The notes: generated from the letters alone by a model not told the origin. A stretch of 64,000 nucleotides of DNA from Brevibacterium marinum (GCF_011927955.1 NZ_JAATJN010000001.1:3410001-3474000); one strand, 5' to 3'. Counted from the first letter of the stretch, positions 35,795 to 45,052 are shown. Made by a program: numbers and translations.

Positions 35795-37141
35795 GTGGAC
35801 CTGCGCGAACGACTCGACGCCTCTCGAATGTCTGGCTATCAATGGCTGATCGTCGGCATCTGCACCTTCCTCAACGCCCTGGACGGCTACGACGTGCTGG
35901 CCATCTCCTTCTCCTCGAACCAAGTCAGCGAAGAGTTCGCTCTCTCGGGAACGGTTCTCGGCCTCGTCATGAGCGCGGCGCTGCTGGGGATGGCCATCGG
36001 CGCGCTCGTCCTGGGACCCGTCGCGGATCGAATCGGGCGACGGAACATGACCGTGATCGCTCTCATCGTCAATACCTGCGGGCTGTTCCTCTCCGCCACC
36101 GCCACCTCGGCGACTCAGCTGGGCATCTGGCGCGTCGTCACGGGACTGGGGATCGGCGGCATCCTCGTCGGGACCAATGTCATCTGTGCAGAATACGCCT
36201 CTCGGAAGCGACGTGGTCTCGTCATCAGCATCTACACGGCCGGGTACGGAATCGGCGCGGCCGTCGGCGGGTCCGTGATGGTCACGCTCATCGCCACCTA
36301 TGGGTGGCGTTCGGTCTTCGTCCTCGGAGGCTGCCTGGCGGCGGTATCGCTCGTCCTCGTGCTGCTGCTGGTCCCCGAGTCCCCGTCCTACCTCTATAAC
36401 CGACAGCCGAAGAACGCGATGCCCAAGCTCGAGACGATCGCCCGCAGACTGGGCCATCCCGCCCCCGTCGACCTCTCCGGCTCCTCGGCGGCCCAGCAGG
36501 ACGAGACGGCCGACTCGGGTCTCCTGTCACTGTTCAACGCACGCAACCGACGGGCCACCTTCGTCGTCTGGGCAACGTTCTTCATCGTCATGTTCGGCTT
36601 CTACTTCGTCAACTCGTGGACGCCGCGGCTCATGCACGAAACAGGGCTGACCGACACCCTGTCGATGATCGTCACCGTCGGGCTGACCTTGGGCGGGGCC
36701 ATCGGCTCCGTGGTCTTCGGTCTCTTCACCGGACGGTGGTCGACCCGGTCGGTGCTGATGTGCTTCTCCATCGTCGCGGCGATCCTCATGGCCGTGTTCA
36801 TCTTCACGGCGCAGTGGATCGTTCTTGTCATCGTCGTCGGTGTGCTGGTGGGCATGTTCAGCAATGGGTGCATCGCCGGCCTCTACGTCCTCACGCCTCA
36901 GTCCTACTCGGCTTCACTGCGGTCGACCGGCGTGGGCTGGGGAATCGGCATCGGTCGCTTCGGTGCGATCATCGCCCCGACCGCCACGGGTGCGATGCTC
37001 GATGGCGGGTGGAGTCCGCAGGCGATCTACGTCTTCGTCGGTGTCGTGCTTCTGTCGGCGGCAGTGGTCCTGCTGGGCATGCGCGGAGTCGACGTCGAGG
37101 CGAACCGGCGGCCGGAGGTCAGACACACGACTGCGGCGTGA
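35795..37141 (+). CDS. MFS transporter, aromatic acid:H+ symporter (AAHS) family
   Basis: A 448-residue, 12-helix carrier. AAHS hallmarks are the DGYD motif in helix 1 (FLNALDGYDVLAISF), GPVADRIGRRNMTV between helices 2 and 3, and LGIGGILVGTNVICAEY in helix 4. Close relatives take up benzoate, 4-hydroxybenzoate, vanillate or gentisate. It starts with GTG (CGGAG upstream) and is divergent from the MetF/LigM operon across a region with matching palindromes, so it is likely the importer for the O-demethylase substrate. Confidence 0.88.
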   Translation: MDLRERLDASRMSGYQWLIVGICTFLNALDGYDVLAISFSSNQVSEEFALSGTVLGLVMSAALLGMAIGALVLGPVADRIGRRNMTVIALIVNTCGLFLSATATSATQLGIWRVVTGLGIGGILVGTNVICAEYASRKRRGLVISIYTAGYGIGAAVGGSVMVTLIATYGWRSVFVLGGCLAAVSLVLVLLLVPESPSYLYNRQPKNAMPKLETIARRLGHPAPVDLSGSSAAQQDETADSGLLSLFNARNRRATFVVWATFFIVMFGFYFVNSWTPRLMHETGLTDTLSMIVTVGLTLGGAIGSVVFGLFTGRWSTRSVLMCFSIVAAILMAVFIFTAQWIVLVIVVGVLVGMFSNGCIAGLYVLTPQSYSASLRSTGVGWGIGIGRFGAIIAPTATGAMLDGGWSPQAIYVFVGVVLLSAAVVLLGMRGVDVEANRRPEVRHTTAA

Positions 37142-37182
37142 GGTTCGCGGGCGCGGGTCGGCTCCGATTCAGATGACGGGCT

Positions 37183-37689
37183 TCAGAGGACCTGGAAGAT
37201 GTCGATCCTCACGCCGTTGGGACTGCGCACTCCGCTGCCGATGAACAGAACGTCGCTCATCCAGGCGTAGGGGCCCGACCGATCGGCGCTCAACCTGGGT
37301 ACGCACCGAAAGTAGATCCTCCCCGGATCGACATGCTCGCCGCTCATGAGCTTGCTGAGGTCGCTGCTGCTGCCTGTGCGCAGCGCTCGGTTTTCGACGA
37401 GGACATGGTGCCCGTCATCGGTCCTGAGAACATAGTCGGCGGCGAGATGGGCAACGGTATCGGTGGGGTACTGCTGGAAGTCGGCACCGGCGTCGAGGAC
37501 GTCTCCGCTGAGCCCCGGGCCGCTGACCCGTCCGCCGCGGATGGGGACGACCTTGCGCAGACCATCGACGGTGCTGCCGATCGTGATCGGTGCGTCCACG
37601 TCGACGTCGATGGTCGCCAGGTACGACAGACCCGGTGGCGCTACCTCATCAGGGCCCGGGTCGATCGGATCCTCAGGCGTCGCTGTCAT
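37183..37689 (-). CDS. DUF3237 domain-containing protein
   Basis: A 168-residue protein with the DUF3237 pattern: KVVPIRGGRVSGPGLSGDVL, GADFQQYPTDTVAHLAADYVL, DDGHHVLVENRAL, and late MSDVLFIGSG. It is a small beta-barrel-like cytoplasmic protein of unknown biochemical role, often found beside aromatic or ketone catabolism genes. It is convergent with the AAHS transporter, ending 41 bases from it. Confidence 0.85.
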   Translation of the reverse strand: MTATPEDPIDPGPDEVAPPGLSYLATIDVDVDAPITIGSTVDGLRKVVPIRGGRVSGPGLSGDVLDAGADFQQYPTDTVAHLAADYVLRTDDGHHVLVENRALRTGSSSDLSKLMSGEHVDPGRIYFRCVPRLSADRSGPYAWMSDVLFIGSGVRSPNGVRIDIFQVL

Positions 37690-37893
37690 AGACGTGCCTC
37701 CTCATTCTCATCGGCAGGAGTTCCCACGCTGGCAGGGGTCTCGGTCTTGTCACGTGCGCTCACGCATCGAAGTCGGCACAGCCTTCGCGTGCCCGGTCGA
37801 GCGACTCCAACTCCACCGCGTATCCCACACCGTCACCGACAGACCGTTCGTCGCGGTCTGCTGCAGCGGCGGGCGGCTCAGCTCGGCAGCCGA

Positions 37894-38076
37894 TCAGTAG
37901 TGTCCTGGCGGGTCGCTGGCGGGGAACGACTCGTCCTCCCATTCGTCGACGATCCTGTCGTCGTGCTCGTGGCGGCTCTGTTCGGATTCGGACATTCCTG
38001 CGAAACCGCTGCTCGCCTCGGCGGGCGTGGTTGAGGACTGGTCCTGCCCACCCTCGGACTGAGGATTCTCAGACAT
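37894..38076 (-). CDS. Small acidic protein with C-terminal ESFPASDPP motif
   Basis: A 60-residue hydrophilic protein. The C-terminus DEWEDESFPASDPPGHY contains a short motif (ESFPASDPP) that I recognise from many small bacterial proteins of unknown function. The ATG at 38076 is preceded by GAGGAGGTGCA (revcomp), a strong ribosome site, which decides this start over an in-frame ATG further up. Function unknown. Confidence 0.75.
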   Translation of the reverse strand: MSENPQSEGGQDQSSTTPAEASSGFAGMSESEQSRHEHDDRIVDEWEDESFPASDPPGHY

Positions 38077-38157
38077 GGCTGCACCTCCTCTCGGCTGTCG
38101 GTGCATACGTCCATCATGCACCCGCGACCACCTCGAGCGATACGGTCCCGCAGCGAC

Positions 38158-39243
38158 TCACAGACTCCGACCGTCGCCGTCGGCCCGAAGCGGGGTGATC
38201 TCCAGATAGGTTCCGCAGCGCCACACCCATTCCAAGGGGCCGAAGCGCAGCCAACGCAGCCACAGCATGGAGATCACGCACTGGACGACGACGACACCGA
38301 GCCAGAAGCCCAACGCGGCGAGGGCCGACAGCCGGCCGGGACCGACGAGAAGCGGAAGGATCGTCACACAGATGACGGTCTGGCCCAGATAGTTGCTGAA
38401 GGCCATCCGCCCGTAGAAACGCAGGAAGGACAGCCCTCTCTGCGCCAACGGCAGGCGCAGCAGCAGAATCAGACCGGTGATGTACATGAGACCGGGGATC
38501 ATCGCCGTGCGGAAAGCGACCTCATGTGCCGCTTCCGTCCCGGTCCCGGCAGTGAACGACCAGATCCAGACAGGCAGGGACAATACCAAGCCGATCCCGA
38601 AGATCCAACCGACCGGCACGCGAGTACCCGCGGCGAACAGCCCGCGCTCGGCCAGCCAGAACCCGAGAACCATATGGCCCAACGTACGACCGAACTCCAA
38701 GACCAGGAGCAGTGCCCCGGGAATCTCGATGCCCACCGATGACAGCGTCGAGAGCATGTGCAACGCGTCAGGAATGATCGCCGCAGCGATGCCGACCGTG
38801 ACGAGGACCGACCTCGGCACAAGCGTCAGCAGGAGAAGAACGAGTGCGAGGCAGCCGTACGAGGCGAGCACGTCGATGCCTCCCAGTGCGGAGTTGACCG
38901 CGCCGGCGACGATGAGGATGAGCATGCGTCGGATGTAGACCCAGGTCGAGCGTCCCTTCGCCGTCAGTCGGGACAAGAAGATGAAGACTCCTGTGCCGAA
39001 GAGGAAGGCGAAGACGAAGTGGAACTTCCCCAGAGCGAGGACGTCGATAACCTGCCAAATCACGGCATCGACGCCGTGAACCGCCTCGTCCTGGCCGGCC
39101 CTGTTGAGGAAGTAGGTGATGTTGATGAGCAGGATCCCCGCGATGGCGATGCCGCGGATGACGTCGATCGAGACGATGCGATCCGTCGGTCGGGAGGAAT
39201 CGGGCCGGTGAAGAGAGGTCTCGGCAGAGGATGAAGCGGTCAT
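38158..39243 (-). CDS. DUF418 family membrane protein
   Basis: A 361-residue protein with about nine to ten membrane helices. N-terminal RIVSIDVIRGIAIAGILLIN is the typical DUF418/acyltransferase-3-like opening, and the C-terminal half has FYGRMAFSNYLGQTVI and GPLEWVWRCGTY, which mark DUF418. Function is unknown; homologues are often called putative transporters or acyltransferase-like. I chose the ATG at 39243: upstream frame is open but lacks membrane or coding character. Confidence 0.82.
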   Translation of the reverse strand: MTASSSAETSLHRPDSSRPTDRIVSIDVIRGIAIAGILLINITYFLNRAGQDEAVHGVDAVIWQVIDVLALGKFHFVFAFLFGTGVFIFLSRLTAKGRSTWVYIRRMLILIVAGAVNSALGGIDVLASYGCLALVLLLLTLVPRSVLVTVGIAAAIIPDALHMLSTLSSVGIEIPGALLLVLEFGRTLGHMVLGFWLAERGLFAAGTRVPVGWIFGIGLVLSLPVWIWSFTAGTGTEAAHEVAFRTAMIPGLMYITGLILLLRLPLAQRGLSFLRFYGRMAFSNYLGQTVICVTILPLLVGPGRLSALAALGFWLGVVVVQCVISMLWLRWLRFGPLEWVWRCGTYLEITPLRADGDGRSL

Positions 39244-39398
39244 GATCGCCGACGGTACCAGGCACACGCCCCATTTCAACAACCCGTGTTGCATTCCCGT
39301 CTGACACCGCTCCGGCATCGGAGATCTCAGCTCGGTCCGGTCGGCTCCGGAGTACCATGGAGTCCACAGACGAGCCGAGCAGAGCGAGGTGTTGAGAC

Positions 39399-39665
39399 AT
39401 GACTGATGAACACGAGCGGCCGAGCAAGCAGGATCAGCGAAAGGCATCGGAGAAGATCAACGACAAACTCGACGAGGTGGCTTCGAAGGCGAGCGGACCG
39501 GACGTCTCGTACGGATCGACTCCTGGATACGTCGAGGCAGACGTCGAGGAGGATGCCCAAGAAGCCGCCGATCATGAAGGCGTGAAGCTCTACCGCAACC
39601 CCGATGGCTCACATGAGGCTGTCGACGAGTCGAAGATGGCTCCGGAGATCGGCTCAGACGACTGA
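39399..39665 (+). CDS. Hypothetical small hydrophilic protein, 88 aa
   Basis: An 88-residue, highly charged protein without hydrophobic segments (HERPSKQDQRKASEKINDKL; EADVEEDAQEAADHEG). No domain recognised. GCGAGGTG lies upstream of the ATG. It is followed by a perfect 21-base-pair hairpin, which supports a real transcription unit. Role unknown; the composition is like small stress-related proteins, which is only an impression. Confidence 0.65.
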   Translation: MTDEHERPSKQDQRKASEKINDKLDEVASKASGPDVSYGSTPGYVEADVEEDAQEAADHEGVKLYRNPDGSHEAVDESKMAPEIGSDD

Positions 39666-39684
39666 CACGATGAGGCAGCAGAGA

Positions 39685-39731
39685 AGAAGTCCGGCGTCCG
39701 GTGATATCTGATCACCGGACGCCGGACTTCT
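39685..39731. terminator. Perfect 21-bp bidirectional terminator hairpin
   Basis: Perfect inverted repeat: 21-base arms (GTCCGGCGTCCGGTGAT is the inner 17 of the left arm) around a 5-base loop, between the convergent small-protein gene and the ectoine hydroxylase gene. Arms start with AGAA and end with TTCT, so both strands have a short U/A tail. Confidence 0.85.
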
Positions 39732-39817
39732 CGCTTCAGCGGTCAGTACCAGGAGACGTCGTCCTCGTCAGGGCAACCCCTCATCAAGGGCAGCCCCTCG
39801 TCAGGAACGGTCCCTCG

Positions 39818-40723
39818 TCAGGAACCGGCAGGCGTGAAATCCGTGCTGCCGGCGAACTCGGGGCGCGGCTTCGGTGCGGCGAAGGGCTCGACGCACGCGT
39901 TCTCCACCGAGTTGTAGACGATGAAGATGTTCGACCGCGAGTACGGTGTCACATTGCCGTTCGAGGCGTGCATGCAGTTCGAGTCGAACATCACCGCACC
40001 ACCGGCGGGGCCTTCGAGAACATCGATGCCGTACTCATCGGCGAAGTCGGTCAGAGTCTGCGGATCGGGCGTGCCCGCCCCCTGCATGACCAGCGACTTC
40101 TTGTAATTGTCCTCGGGTGTTCCACCGACGCAGCTGATGTAGCGCTGGTGCGAGCCGGGCATGATCATCAGCGGCCCGTTGAACGAGTAGTTGTCGGTCA
40201 GCGACAGCGACAGGCTCACGGCACGCGGTTCGGGCATGCCGTCCTCGGCGTGCCAGGTTTCGAAGTCGGAGTGCCAGGAGAATTCCTTGCCGACGAAACC
40301 GGGCTTGTAGTTGATGCGGCTCTGGTGGATGTAGACCTCGGAACCCAGCAGCTGCTGGGCACGGGCCACGACTCGAGGATCGTTGGCGATCTTGCGGAAG
40401 ATCTCGTTCGTGCGGTGAATGTCGAAGATCGACCTGACCTCGTTCGACTTCGCCTCGACGATGGTCGCCTCGTCGTCCTTGGTCTTCGGATCGTTGGCCA
40501 GCCGGTGCAGCTCGGCCTTGAACAGTTCGAGCTCCTCAGGTGTGATGAGCTCGTCGATGGCGATATACCCCTTGTCGTCATAATGCTGCAACGTCGCCGC
40601 ATCCAGCGGTCCCTGGTCGGCCGAGCCGTATGCGATCGGTCCCCGGCGGTCGAGGACTTCTGTGGTCTCGCCGGAGCGGGTGGGGTAGCGATCCGTGGTT
40701 GTCGACGGTGAAATTACTGTCAT
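39818..40723 (-). CDS. ectD: Ectoine hydroxylase (phytanoyl-CoA dioxygenase family)
   Basis: A 301-residue Fe(II)/2-oxoglutarate dioxygenase. The match to EctD is strong: INYKPGFVGKEFSWHSDFET with the HxD iron ligands (WHSDFETWHAEDGMP), LTDNYSFNGPLMIMPGSHQR, and the distal His region MFDSNCMHASNGNVTPYSRS. The enzyme converts ectoine to 5-hydroxyectoine, a compatible solute. Length matches the family. The gene stands alone: ectABC are not in this window, so ectoine must be made elsewhere in the genome or imported. It ends at the strong hairpin at 39.7 kb. Confidence 0.88.
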   Translation of the reverse strand: MTVISPSTTTDRYPTRSGETTEVLDRRGPIAYGSADQGPLDAATLQHYDDKGYIAIDELITPEELELFKAELHRLANDPKTKDDEATIVEAKSNEVRSIFDIHRTNEIFRKIANDPRVVARAQQLLGSEVYIHQSRINYKPGFVGKEFSWHSDFETWHAEDGMPEPRAVSLSLSLTDNYSFNGPLMIMPGSHQRYISCVGGTPEDNYKKSLVMQGAGTPDPQTLTDFADEYGIDVLEGPAGGAVMFDSNCMHASNGNVTPYSRSNIFIVYNSVENACVEPFAAPKPRPEFAGSTDFTPAGS

Positions 40724-41064
40724 CGTTCTCCCTTCCTCGGATGAATGCGAATGCCTCGTCGCTCCGAAACCGATTTTGAGGGGAACGACAAGGACATTCC
40801 GCTTGTATCGTCACCGTAGCAGGGGGATTCATTCGGTGAAACCCCTGGCCGGGGACCTGCAGATCGTGCGATCGGCCCGTCCTTGAGACAGGCGCACCTC
40901 CCCCTCTCACGTGCATTAGCATCGCCGTAGCCACGGCGTTCGCACGGTGGTGCCGAGACTGGCACCACGGCGATCTCGTGGCTCGTGCACGGTGTTGTCG
41001 TGACCCCGTGCTGTGCCCCTCCAAATGAATCGTGCTGTGTCCCTCGAACTGAAAGGCAGGACTG
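40724..41064. other. Intergenic region between ectD and the DAACS gene
   Basis: About 340 bases with no gene. It holds a perfect 8-base stem GTGGTGCC-N6-GGCACCAC (40947-40968) and a 24-base tandem repeat just before the DAACS start. Promoters of both divergent genes should lie here, but I cannot place them with confidence. Confidence 0.5.
41006..41053 (+). repeat. Two adjacent 24-bp direct repeats before the DAACS gene
   Basis: Two copies (41006-41029 and 41030-41053) share CGTGCTGTG-N-CCCTC-N-AA-N-TGAA, with 20 of 24 positions identical. The second copy ends 11 bases before the ATG at 41065, beside the GAAAGG ribosome site. Confidence 0.6.
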
Positions 41065-42429
41065 ATGTCGTCCCTCGCTGACTCCGATCTGCAGTCTCCG
41101 AATCCGCCCGGGCCCTTGTCGAAGTTCGGCGGCGTTCTGCGCAACTACCGGTTTCCGCTGTTCATTCTCACCGGCGTCGTCATCGGCGCGATCATCGGGC
41201 TGATCTTCGGCGAGCGGGCAACGGTCATCAAACCCTTCGGAACGCTGTTCATCAACATGATGTTCACCCTCGTCGTCCCGCTCGTGTTCTTCTCCATCTC
41301 CTCGGCGGTCGCGGGCATGTCCTCGGCCAAGCGCCTGGGAAAGATCATGGGCAGCATGCTCGGCGTCTTCGCGATCACCGGCATCATCTCCTCACTGGTC
41401 ATGATCGTCGCCCTGTGGTTCACCGGTGCCACCGAGGGCGTCCAGGTCGAGATGACACAGCCGGAGGACGTCGAGGAGGTCGGGTCGATCGGCGATCAGC
41501 TCGTCCAGACCTTCGTCGTCGATGACTTCTCGAAGATCCTCTCTGCCGAGCACATGCTCGCCCTCATCGTCTTCGCCGTCATCGTCGGCATCGCGACCAG
41601 CGGCATCGGCGAGAAGGGCAAACCCTTCGCCGCGTTCCTGACCTCCGGCACCGAGGTGTTCCTGAAGTTCACGTCGATCATCATGTACTACGCTCCGATC
41701 GGCCTGGGCGCCTACTTCGCGGCGCTGATCGGTGAGCTCGGGGCACAGCTGGTCGGCGACTATGTGCGCGCCTTCCTCGTCTACTACCCCGTGGCGATCG
41801 TGTACTTCGTCGTCGCCTTCACGCTCTATTCCTTCCTCGCCGGCGGCAGGCGCGGGATCCGAGCGTTCTGGTCCAACATCATCGAACCGACGGCGATCTC
41901 GCTGGGCACGTCCTCCTCGGTCGCGGCGATCCCGGCCAATCTCCGTGCGGGCAGGCGCATAGGCGTGCCCCGCGACATCCGGGAGACGATCGTCCCCATC
42001 GGAGCGACGATCCACATGGAGGGCTCGAGCCTGTCCGCGATCCTCAAGATCGCGTTCCTCTTCGCCGTGTTCGGCCGCGACTTCTTCACCCCCGGCAACA
42101 TCCTCATCGGCATCGCCGTGGCGCTGCTGGCCGGGATGGTCATGGCCGGCATCCCCGCCGGCGGGTTCATCGGCGAGCTGATGATCATTACGCTCTACGG
42201 CTTCCCCGCCGCGGCCCTGCCGATCATCCAGATCATCGGCACAGTCATCGATCCCCCGGCCACCACCGTCAACTCGGTCGGCGACCAGACCAGTTCCATG
42301 ATGGTCGCGCGCATCCTCGACGGGAAGGACTGGATGGACAAGCCCGATGATTCGGAGGAGGTCGACAATGATGACATCGATCCGAATGACGCCGAAGAGT
42401 TCAGGTCCGGATCGATCAGGCCCGAATGA
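41065..42429 (+). CDS. Dicarboxylate/amino acid:cation symporter (DAACS family)
   Basis: A 454-residue carrier with about eight helices and re-entrant loops of the glutamate-transporter fold. Features are FINMMFTLVVPLVFFSISSAV, the serine-rich loop SLGTSSSVAAIPAN (hairpin 1), IGATIHMEGSSL (helix 7), GMVMAGIPAGGFIG (hairpin 2), and DPPATTVNSVGDQTSSMMVAR in helix 8. It should import dicarboxylates or acidic amino acids with sodium or protons. The C-terminal 40 residues are acidic. Stands alone. Confidence 0.9.
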   Translation: MSSLADSDLQSPNPPGPLSKFGGVLRNYRFPLFILTGVVIGAIIGLIFGERATVIKPFGTLFINMMFTLVVPLVFFSISSAVAGMSSAKRLGKIMGSMLGVFAITGIISSLVMIVALWFTGATEGVQVEMTQPEDVEEVGSIGDQLVQTFVVDDFSKILSAEHMLALIVFAVIVGIATSGIGEKGKPFAAFLTSGTEVFLKFTSIIMYYAPIGLGAYFAALIGELGAQLVGDYVRAFLVYYPVAIVYFVVAFTLYSFLAGGRRGIRAFWSNIIEPTAISLGTSSSVAAIPANLRAGRRIGVPRDIRETIVPIGATIHMEGSSLSAILKIAFLFAVFGRDFFTPGNILIGIAVALLAGMVMAGIPAGGFIGELMIITLYGFPAAALPIIQIIGTVIDPPATTVNSVGDQTSSMMVARILDGKDWMDKPDDSEEVDNDDIDPNDAEEFRSGSIRPE

Positions 42430-42728
42430 GCCGACACCCCCGCCGAGGCGGCTGTCCGACGAAAATTCTTGATCACGATCGCATTTCGAACGTGAAGTCA
42501 AAAGCATCCTTGTGCGTTCCATAATCGATCTATATGACGAAAACTCTGCGTCTATGTCGATTCTGCGACATCACTGCAATGATAGGTCCACAGACTCTCA
42601 ACAGTCTCTGTGGATTCCCTCAACAACTATCCGTTGGTGCTCACCTGCAGCGACGATAATCGACGAGATCGATGACGTATCACTGACAGTCACTCACACT
42701 TACTGTCACAGCAGGAGGCAATGACGCT
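42430..42728. other. Intergenic stretch with no gene seen
   Basis: About 300 AT-richer bases between the symporter and a secreted-protein gene. It ends with AGGAGG (42713-42718). No frame with coding character; probably the promoter region of the secreted protein. Confidence 0.45.
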
Positions 42729-43205
42729 ATGAACACCACCATTCGCAATCGCGCAGCAGCACTGTCAGTCGCTGCGGTCGTCGGCGTCGCGGGAGTCGCG
42801 ATCACTGGCGGATCCGCGCTGGCATCAACGAACTCTCCGACAGATTCTGGGTCCAGCGCCGAGGTCAGTGGTGCCGTCGCTGCGCACAGTGATGGCTATC
42901 CGGCGAATGCGTCCGGCTACGCGGATGAGCTCGTGAGGGCGTGGGCTGTCGGTTCCGACGCCGCAGTCGGTGAGTACGCCACACCCGACGTCGTCGAAGC
43001 CTTGTCCGAGCATGGTGACGAGCATGCGACTCAGTGGGATCGCGTCGCCGCAGACGGGGCCGCGGAATCGTCATCCGTGGTCTATAAGAACACGGCCACC
43101 GGTGAATTGCTGACCTTCGACGTCGACAACGAAGCCGCCACACATGGCGACCACCCGGCGGTTCACCATGTCCAGTTCAAGGACCGCTCGCAGCCGTCTC
43201 ACTGA
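42729..43205 (+). CDS. Secreted hypothetical protein, 158 aa
   Basis: Begins with a clear Sec signal peptide (NTTIRNRAAALSVAAVVGVAG..., cleavage probably after ALA near residue 32). The mature part is small, acidic and His-containing (ASGYADELVRAWAVGSDAAV; LLTFDVDNEAATHGDHPAVH). No known family recognised. The ATG at 42729 lies 10 bases after AGGAGG; an ATG only 2 bases after it opens a four-codon frame and is unlikely to be used. The C-terminal His-rich end might bind metal, but this is speculation. Confidence 0.72.
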   Translation: MNTTIRNRAAALSVAAVVGVAGVAITGGSALASTNSPTDSGSSAEVSGAVAAHSDGYPANASGYADELVRAWAVGSDAAVGEYATPDVVEALSEHGDEHATQWDRVAADGAAESSSVVYKNTATGELLTFDVDNEAATHGDHPAVHHVQFKDRSQPSH

Positions 43206-43242
43206 GCCTGGCACCAGCAGTTGGCAAGTAGACTCGGGAGAT

Positions 43243-44268
43243 ATGGTCGACCTGAACACACTGCCCCGCCGCCACTACACCGAGGGGCCCACCCCGCTCG
43301 AGCATCTCGGAGCCTTGAGCGCCGAGCTGGGCGGGCCGCAGATCTGGATCAAACGCGATGACCAGCTGGGCCTGACTCAGGGCGGGAACAAGACCCGCAA
43401 ACTCGAGTTCCTCATCGCCGAAGCCCTGGCACAGGGAGCCGATACGCTCGTCACGGTGGGCGGGGTGCAGTCCAATCACTGCAGGCTCACACTCTCAGCG
43501 GCTCGTCACGAAGGACTCGAATGCCATCTCGTGCTCGAGGAGGACCTCGGCGCCGATGGGAATCCGGTGCCTGCGGAGGCCGGTGGCAATCCCCCGGATC
43601 ACACAGGCAATTTCCTGCTCTTCGACCTCCTCGGCGCGGATTCGACCGAGGTCCTTCCCCACGGCAGCGACCTGGTGTCGCGGGTGCACGAGCTCGCCGA
43701 CGACCTCAGGGCGCAGGGGAAGAAGCCCTATGTCATCCCGGTGGGCGGTTCGAACGTCACCGGCGCGCTGGGTTATGTCGACTGTGCCCAGGAGCTGCTC
43801 ACCCAATTCGCCGAGGCGGACCTCGACGTCACATCGATCGTGGCCCCGAGCGGTTCCGCAGGGACGCAGGCAGGACTCGTCGCAGGTTTCCACGGTGCCG
43901 ACAGTCAGCTCCCGGTGATCGGCATCAACGTCAGTCGGACGCAGAAGGACCAGGAACCGAAGATCGTCAACCTCGTCGACGAGGTGGCGGCTCTCCTCGA
44001 GCTCCCGCCCGTCCCCCGTGAATGCAGCGTCGGTCTGGGCGACTACTTCGGCACCGGGTACGCACTGCCGACTCCCGGGATGGTCGAGGCCGTGCGCCTC
44101 TTCGCGAAGACCGAGGGAATCCTACTCGATCCCGTCTACACCGGCAAGGCGGCCGCCGGTCTCATCGATCTGATCAGACAGGGGCGCTTCGGCCCCGAGG
44201 ACACCGTCGTCTTCATCCACTCCGGTGGAGTGCCCGGACTCTATGCCCGCGCGGGAGCGTTCGCCTAG
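43243..44268 (+). CDS. D-cysteine desulfhydrase family PLP enzyme
   Basis: A 341-residue fold-type II PLP enzyme of the D-cysteine desulfhydrase/ACC deaminase group. GGNKTRKLEFL holds the PLP-binding Lys, followed by VTVGGVQSNHCRLT, PVGGSNVTGALGYVDCA and APSGSAGTQAGL, which bind the cofactor phosphate; the late TGKAAAGLIDL and IHSGGVPGLYA are typical. Members release ammonia and H2S from D-cysteine or deaminate related amino acids. Start ATG at 43243 has CGGGAG upstream; it begins 38 bases after the secreted-protein gene. Confidence 0.85.
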   Translation: MVDLNTLPRRHYTEGPTPLEHLGALSAELGGPQIWIKRDDQLGLTQGGNKTRKLEFLIAEALAQGADTLVTVGGVQSNHCRLTLSAARHEGLECHLVLEEDLGADGNPVPAEAGGNPPDHTGNFLLFDLLGADSTEVLPHGSDLVSRVHELADDLRAQGKKPYVIPVGGSNVTGALGYVDCAQELLTQFAEADLDVTSIVAPSGSAGTQAGLVAGFHGADSQLPVIGINVSRTQKDQEPKIVNLVDEVAALLELPPVPRECSVGLGDYFGTGYALPTPGMVEAVRLFAKTEGILLDPVYTGKAAAGLIDLIRQGRFGPEDTVVFIHSGGVPGLYARAGAFA

Positions 44269-44333
44269 TCTGGGGTCCCTTGACCAGTACACAACGATGC
44301 ACCTGACAATGTCATCCGACGGAGGGAAACACC

Positions 44334-44801
44334 ATGACAGTCTCGACCGCTGATCTCTGGGACGAACGCGGACCAGAACTCAACTCGATCGCCCTGAACT
44401 TCGGCGACTTCGGGGCCAAGGACTCATTCTCCGGACCCGCCCGCACCGTTCGCTGCTTCGAGGACAATGCCCTGGCGAAGTCGACACTGTCCCAGCCCGG
44501 TGACGGTGCCGTGCTCATCATCGACGGCGGAGGGTCGATCGGGACGGCGCTCATGGGCGACATGATCGCCGAGCTCGCCGTGAGCAACGGCTGGGCCGGA
44601 GTCGTCATCAACGGAGCGGTCCGCGACCGCGTGGCGCTGTCCTCAATGGGCCTCGGCATCAAAGCGCTGGCGAGCAATCCGCGCAAGAGTTCCAAGACCG
44701 GGGCGGGCGAACTCGACGTCACGGTCGAGATCGGCGGGGCCACGATCCGCCCCGGTGCCATGGTGTTCGCGGATCCCGATGGTGTCGTCGTGGAGAAGTA
44801 G
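44334..44801 (+). CDS. RraA family protein (RNase E activity regulator-like)
   Basis: A 155-residue protein with the RraA/HMG-aldolase-like fold: TADLWDERG at the start, GDGAVLIIDGGGSIGTALMGDM, and WAGVVINGAVRDRVALSSMGLGIKAL, plus a C-terminal GAMVFADPDGVVV. In E. coli RraA inhibits RNase E; many homologues instead act as 4-hydroxy-4-methyl-2-oxoglutarate or oxaloacetate lyases, and this one keeps the GxxR-D (GAVRD) motif that supports lyase chemistry. Lies 65 bases after the D-cysteine desulfhydrase gene, perhaps in one unit. Confidence 0.82.
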   Translation: MTVSTADLWDERGPELNSIALNFGDFGAKDSFSGPARTVRCFEDNALAKSTLSQPGDGAVLIIDGGGSIGTALMGDMIAELAVSNGWAGVVINGAVRDRVALSSMGLGIKALASNPRKSSKTGAGELDVTVEIGGATIRPGAMVFADPDGVVVEK

Positions 44802-45052
44802 CCATGCCCGCCCCACTGCGGCAGATCTGCTTCTTTCCCGACTGACAGTGCTGCTGGGAAGAGGGCGACCGCGTCCTCGACCTGCTGCGCTCAGAAGTCG
44901 ACGACATCGCCATCGTTCTCGGCCAACGGCGCTACAAGCGACTGTCGATCATTACGGTGACAACAACCCTAATGCGACTGGTGCCCGCCACTCGTCGTCG
45001 AGCGCACACACTCCAATTCAAACCTAAACTATATTCGCAGTATGATCTGGTC

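Noticed and set aside
41392..42522. Long minus-strand frame opposite the DAACS gene
   Set aside because: Asp/Gly/Arg-rich shadow of the symporter; no domain.
44773..44865. TGA in the frame after rraA as a selenocysteine codon
   Set aside because: No SECIS-like hairpin evident and no selenoprotein family match.
44803..44960. Frame after the RraA-family gene (MPAPLRQICFFPD, stop, QCCWEEGDRVLDLLRSE) with a TGA in it
   Set aside because: GGAG before the ATG and protein-like sequence hint at a broken small gene, but I recognise no family and cannot exclude chance.
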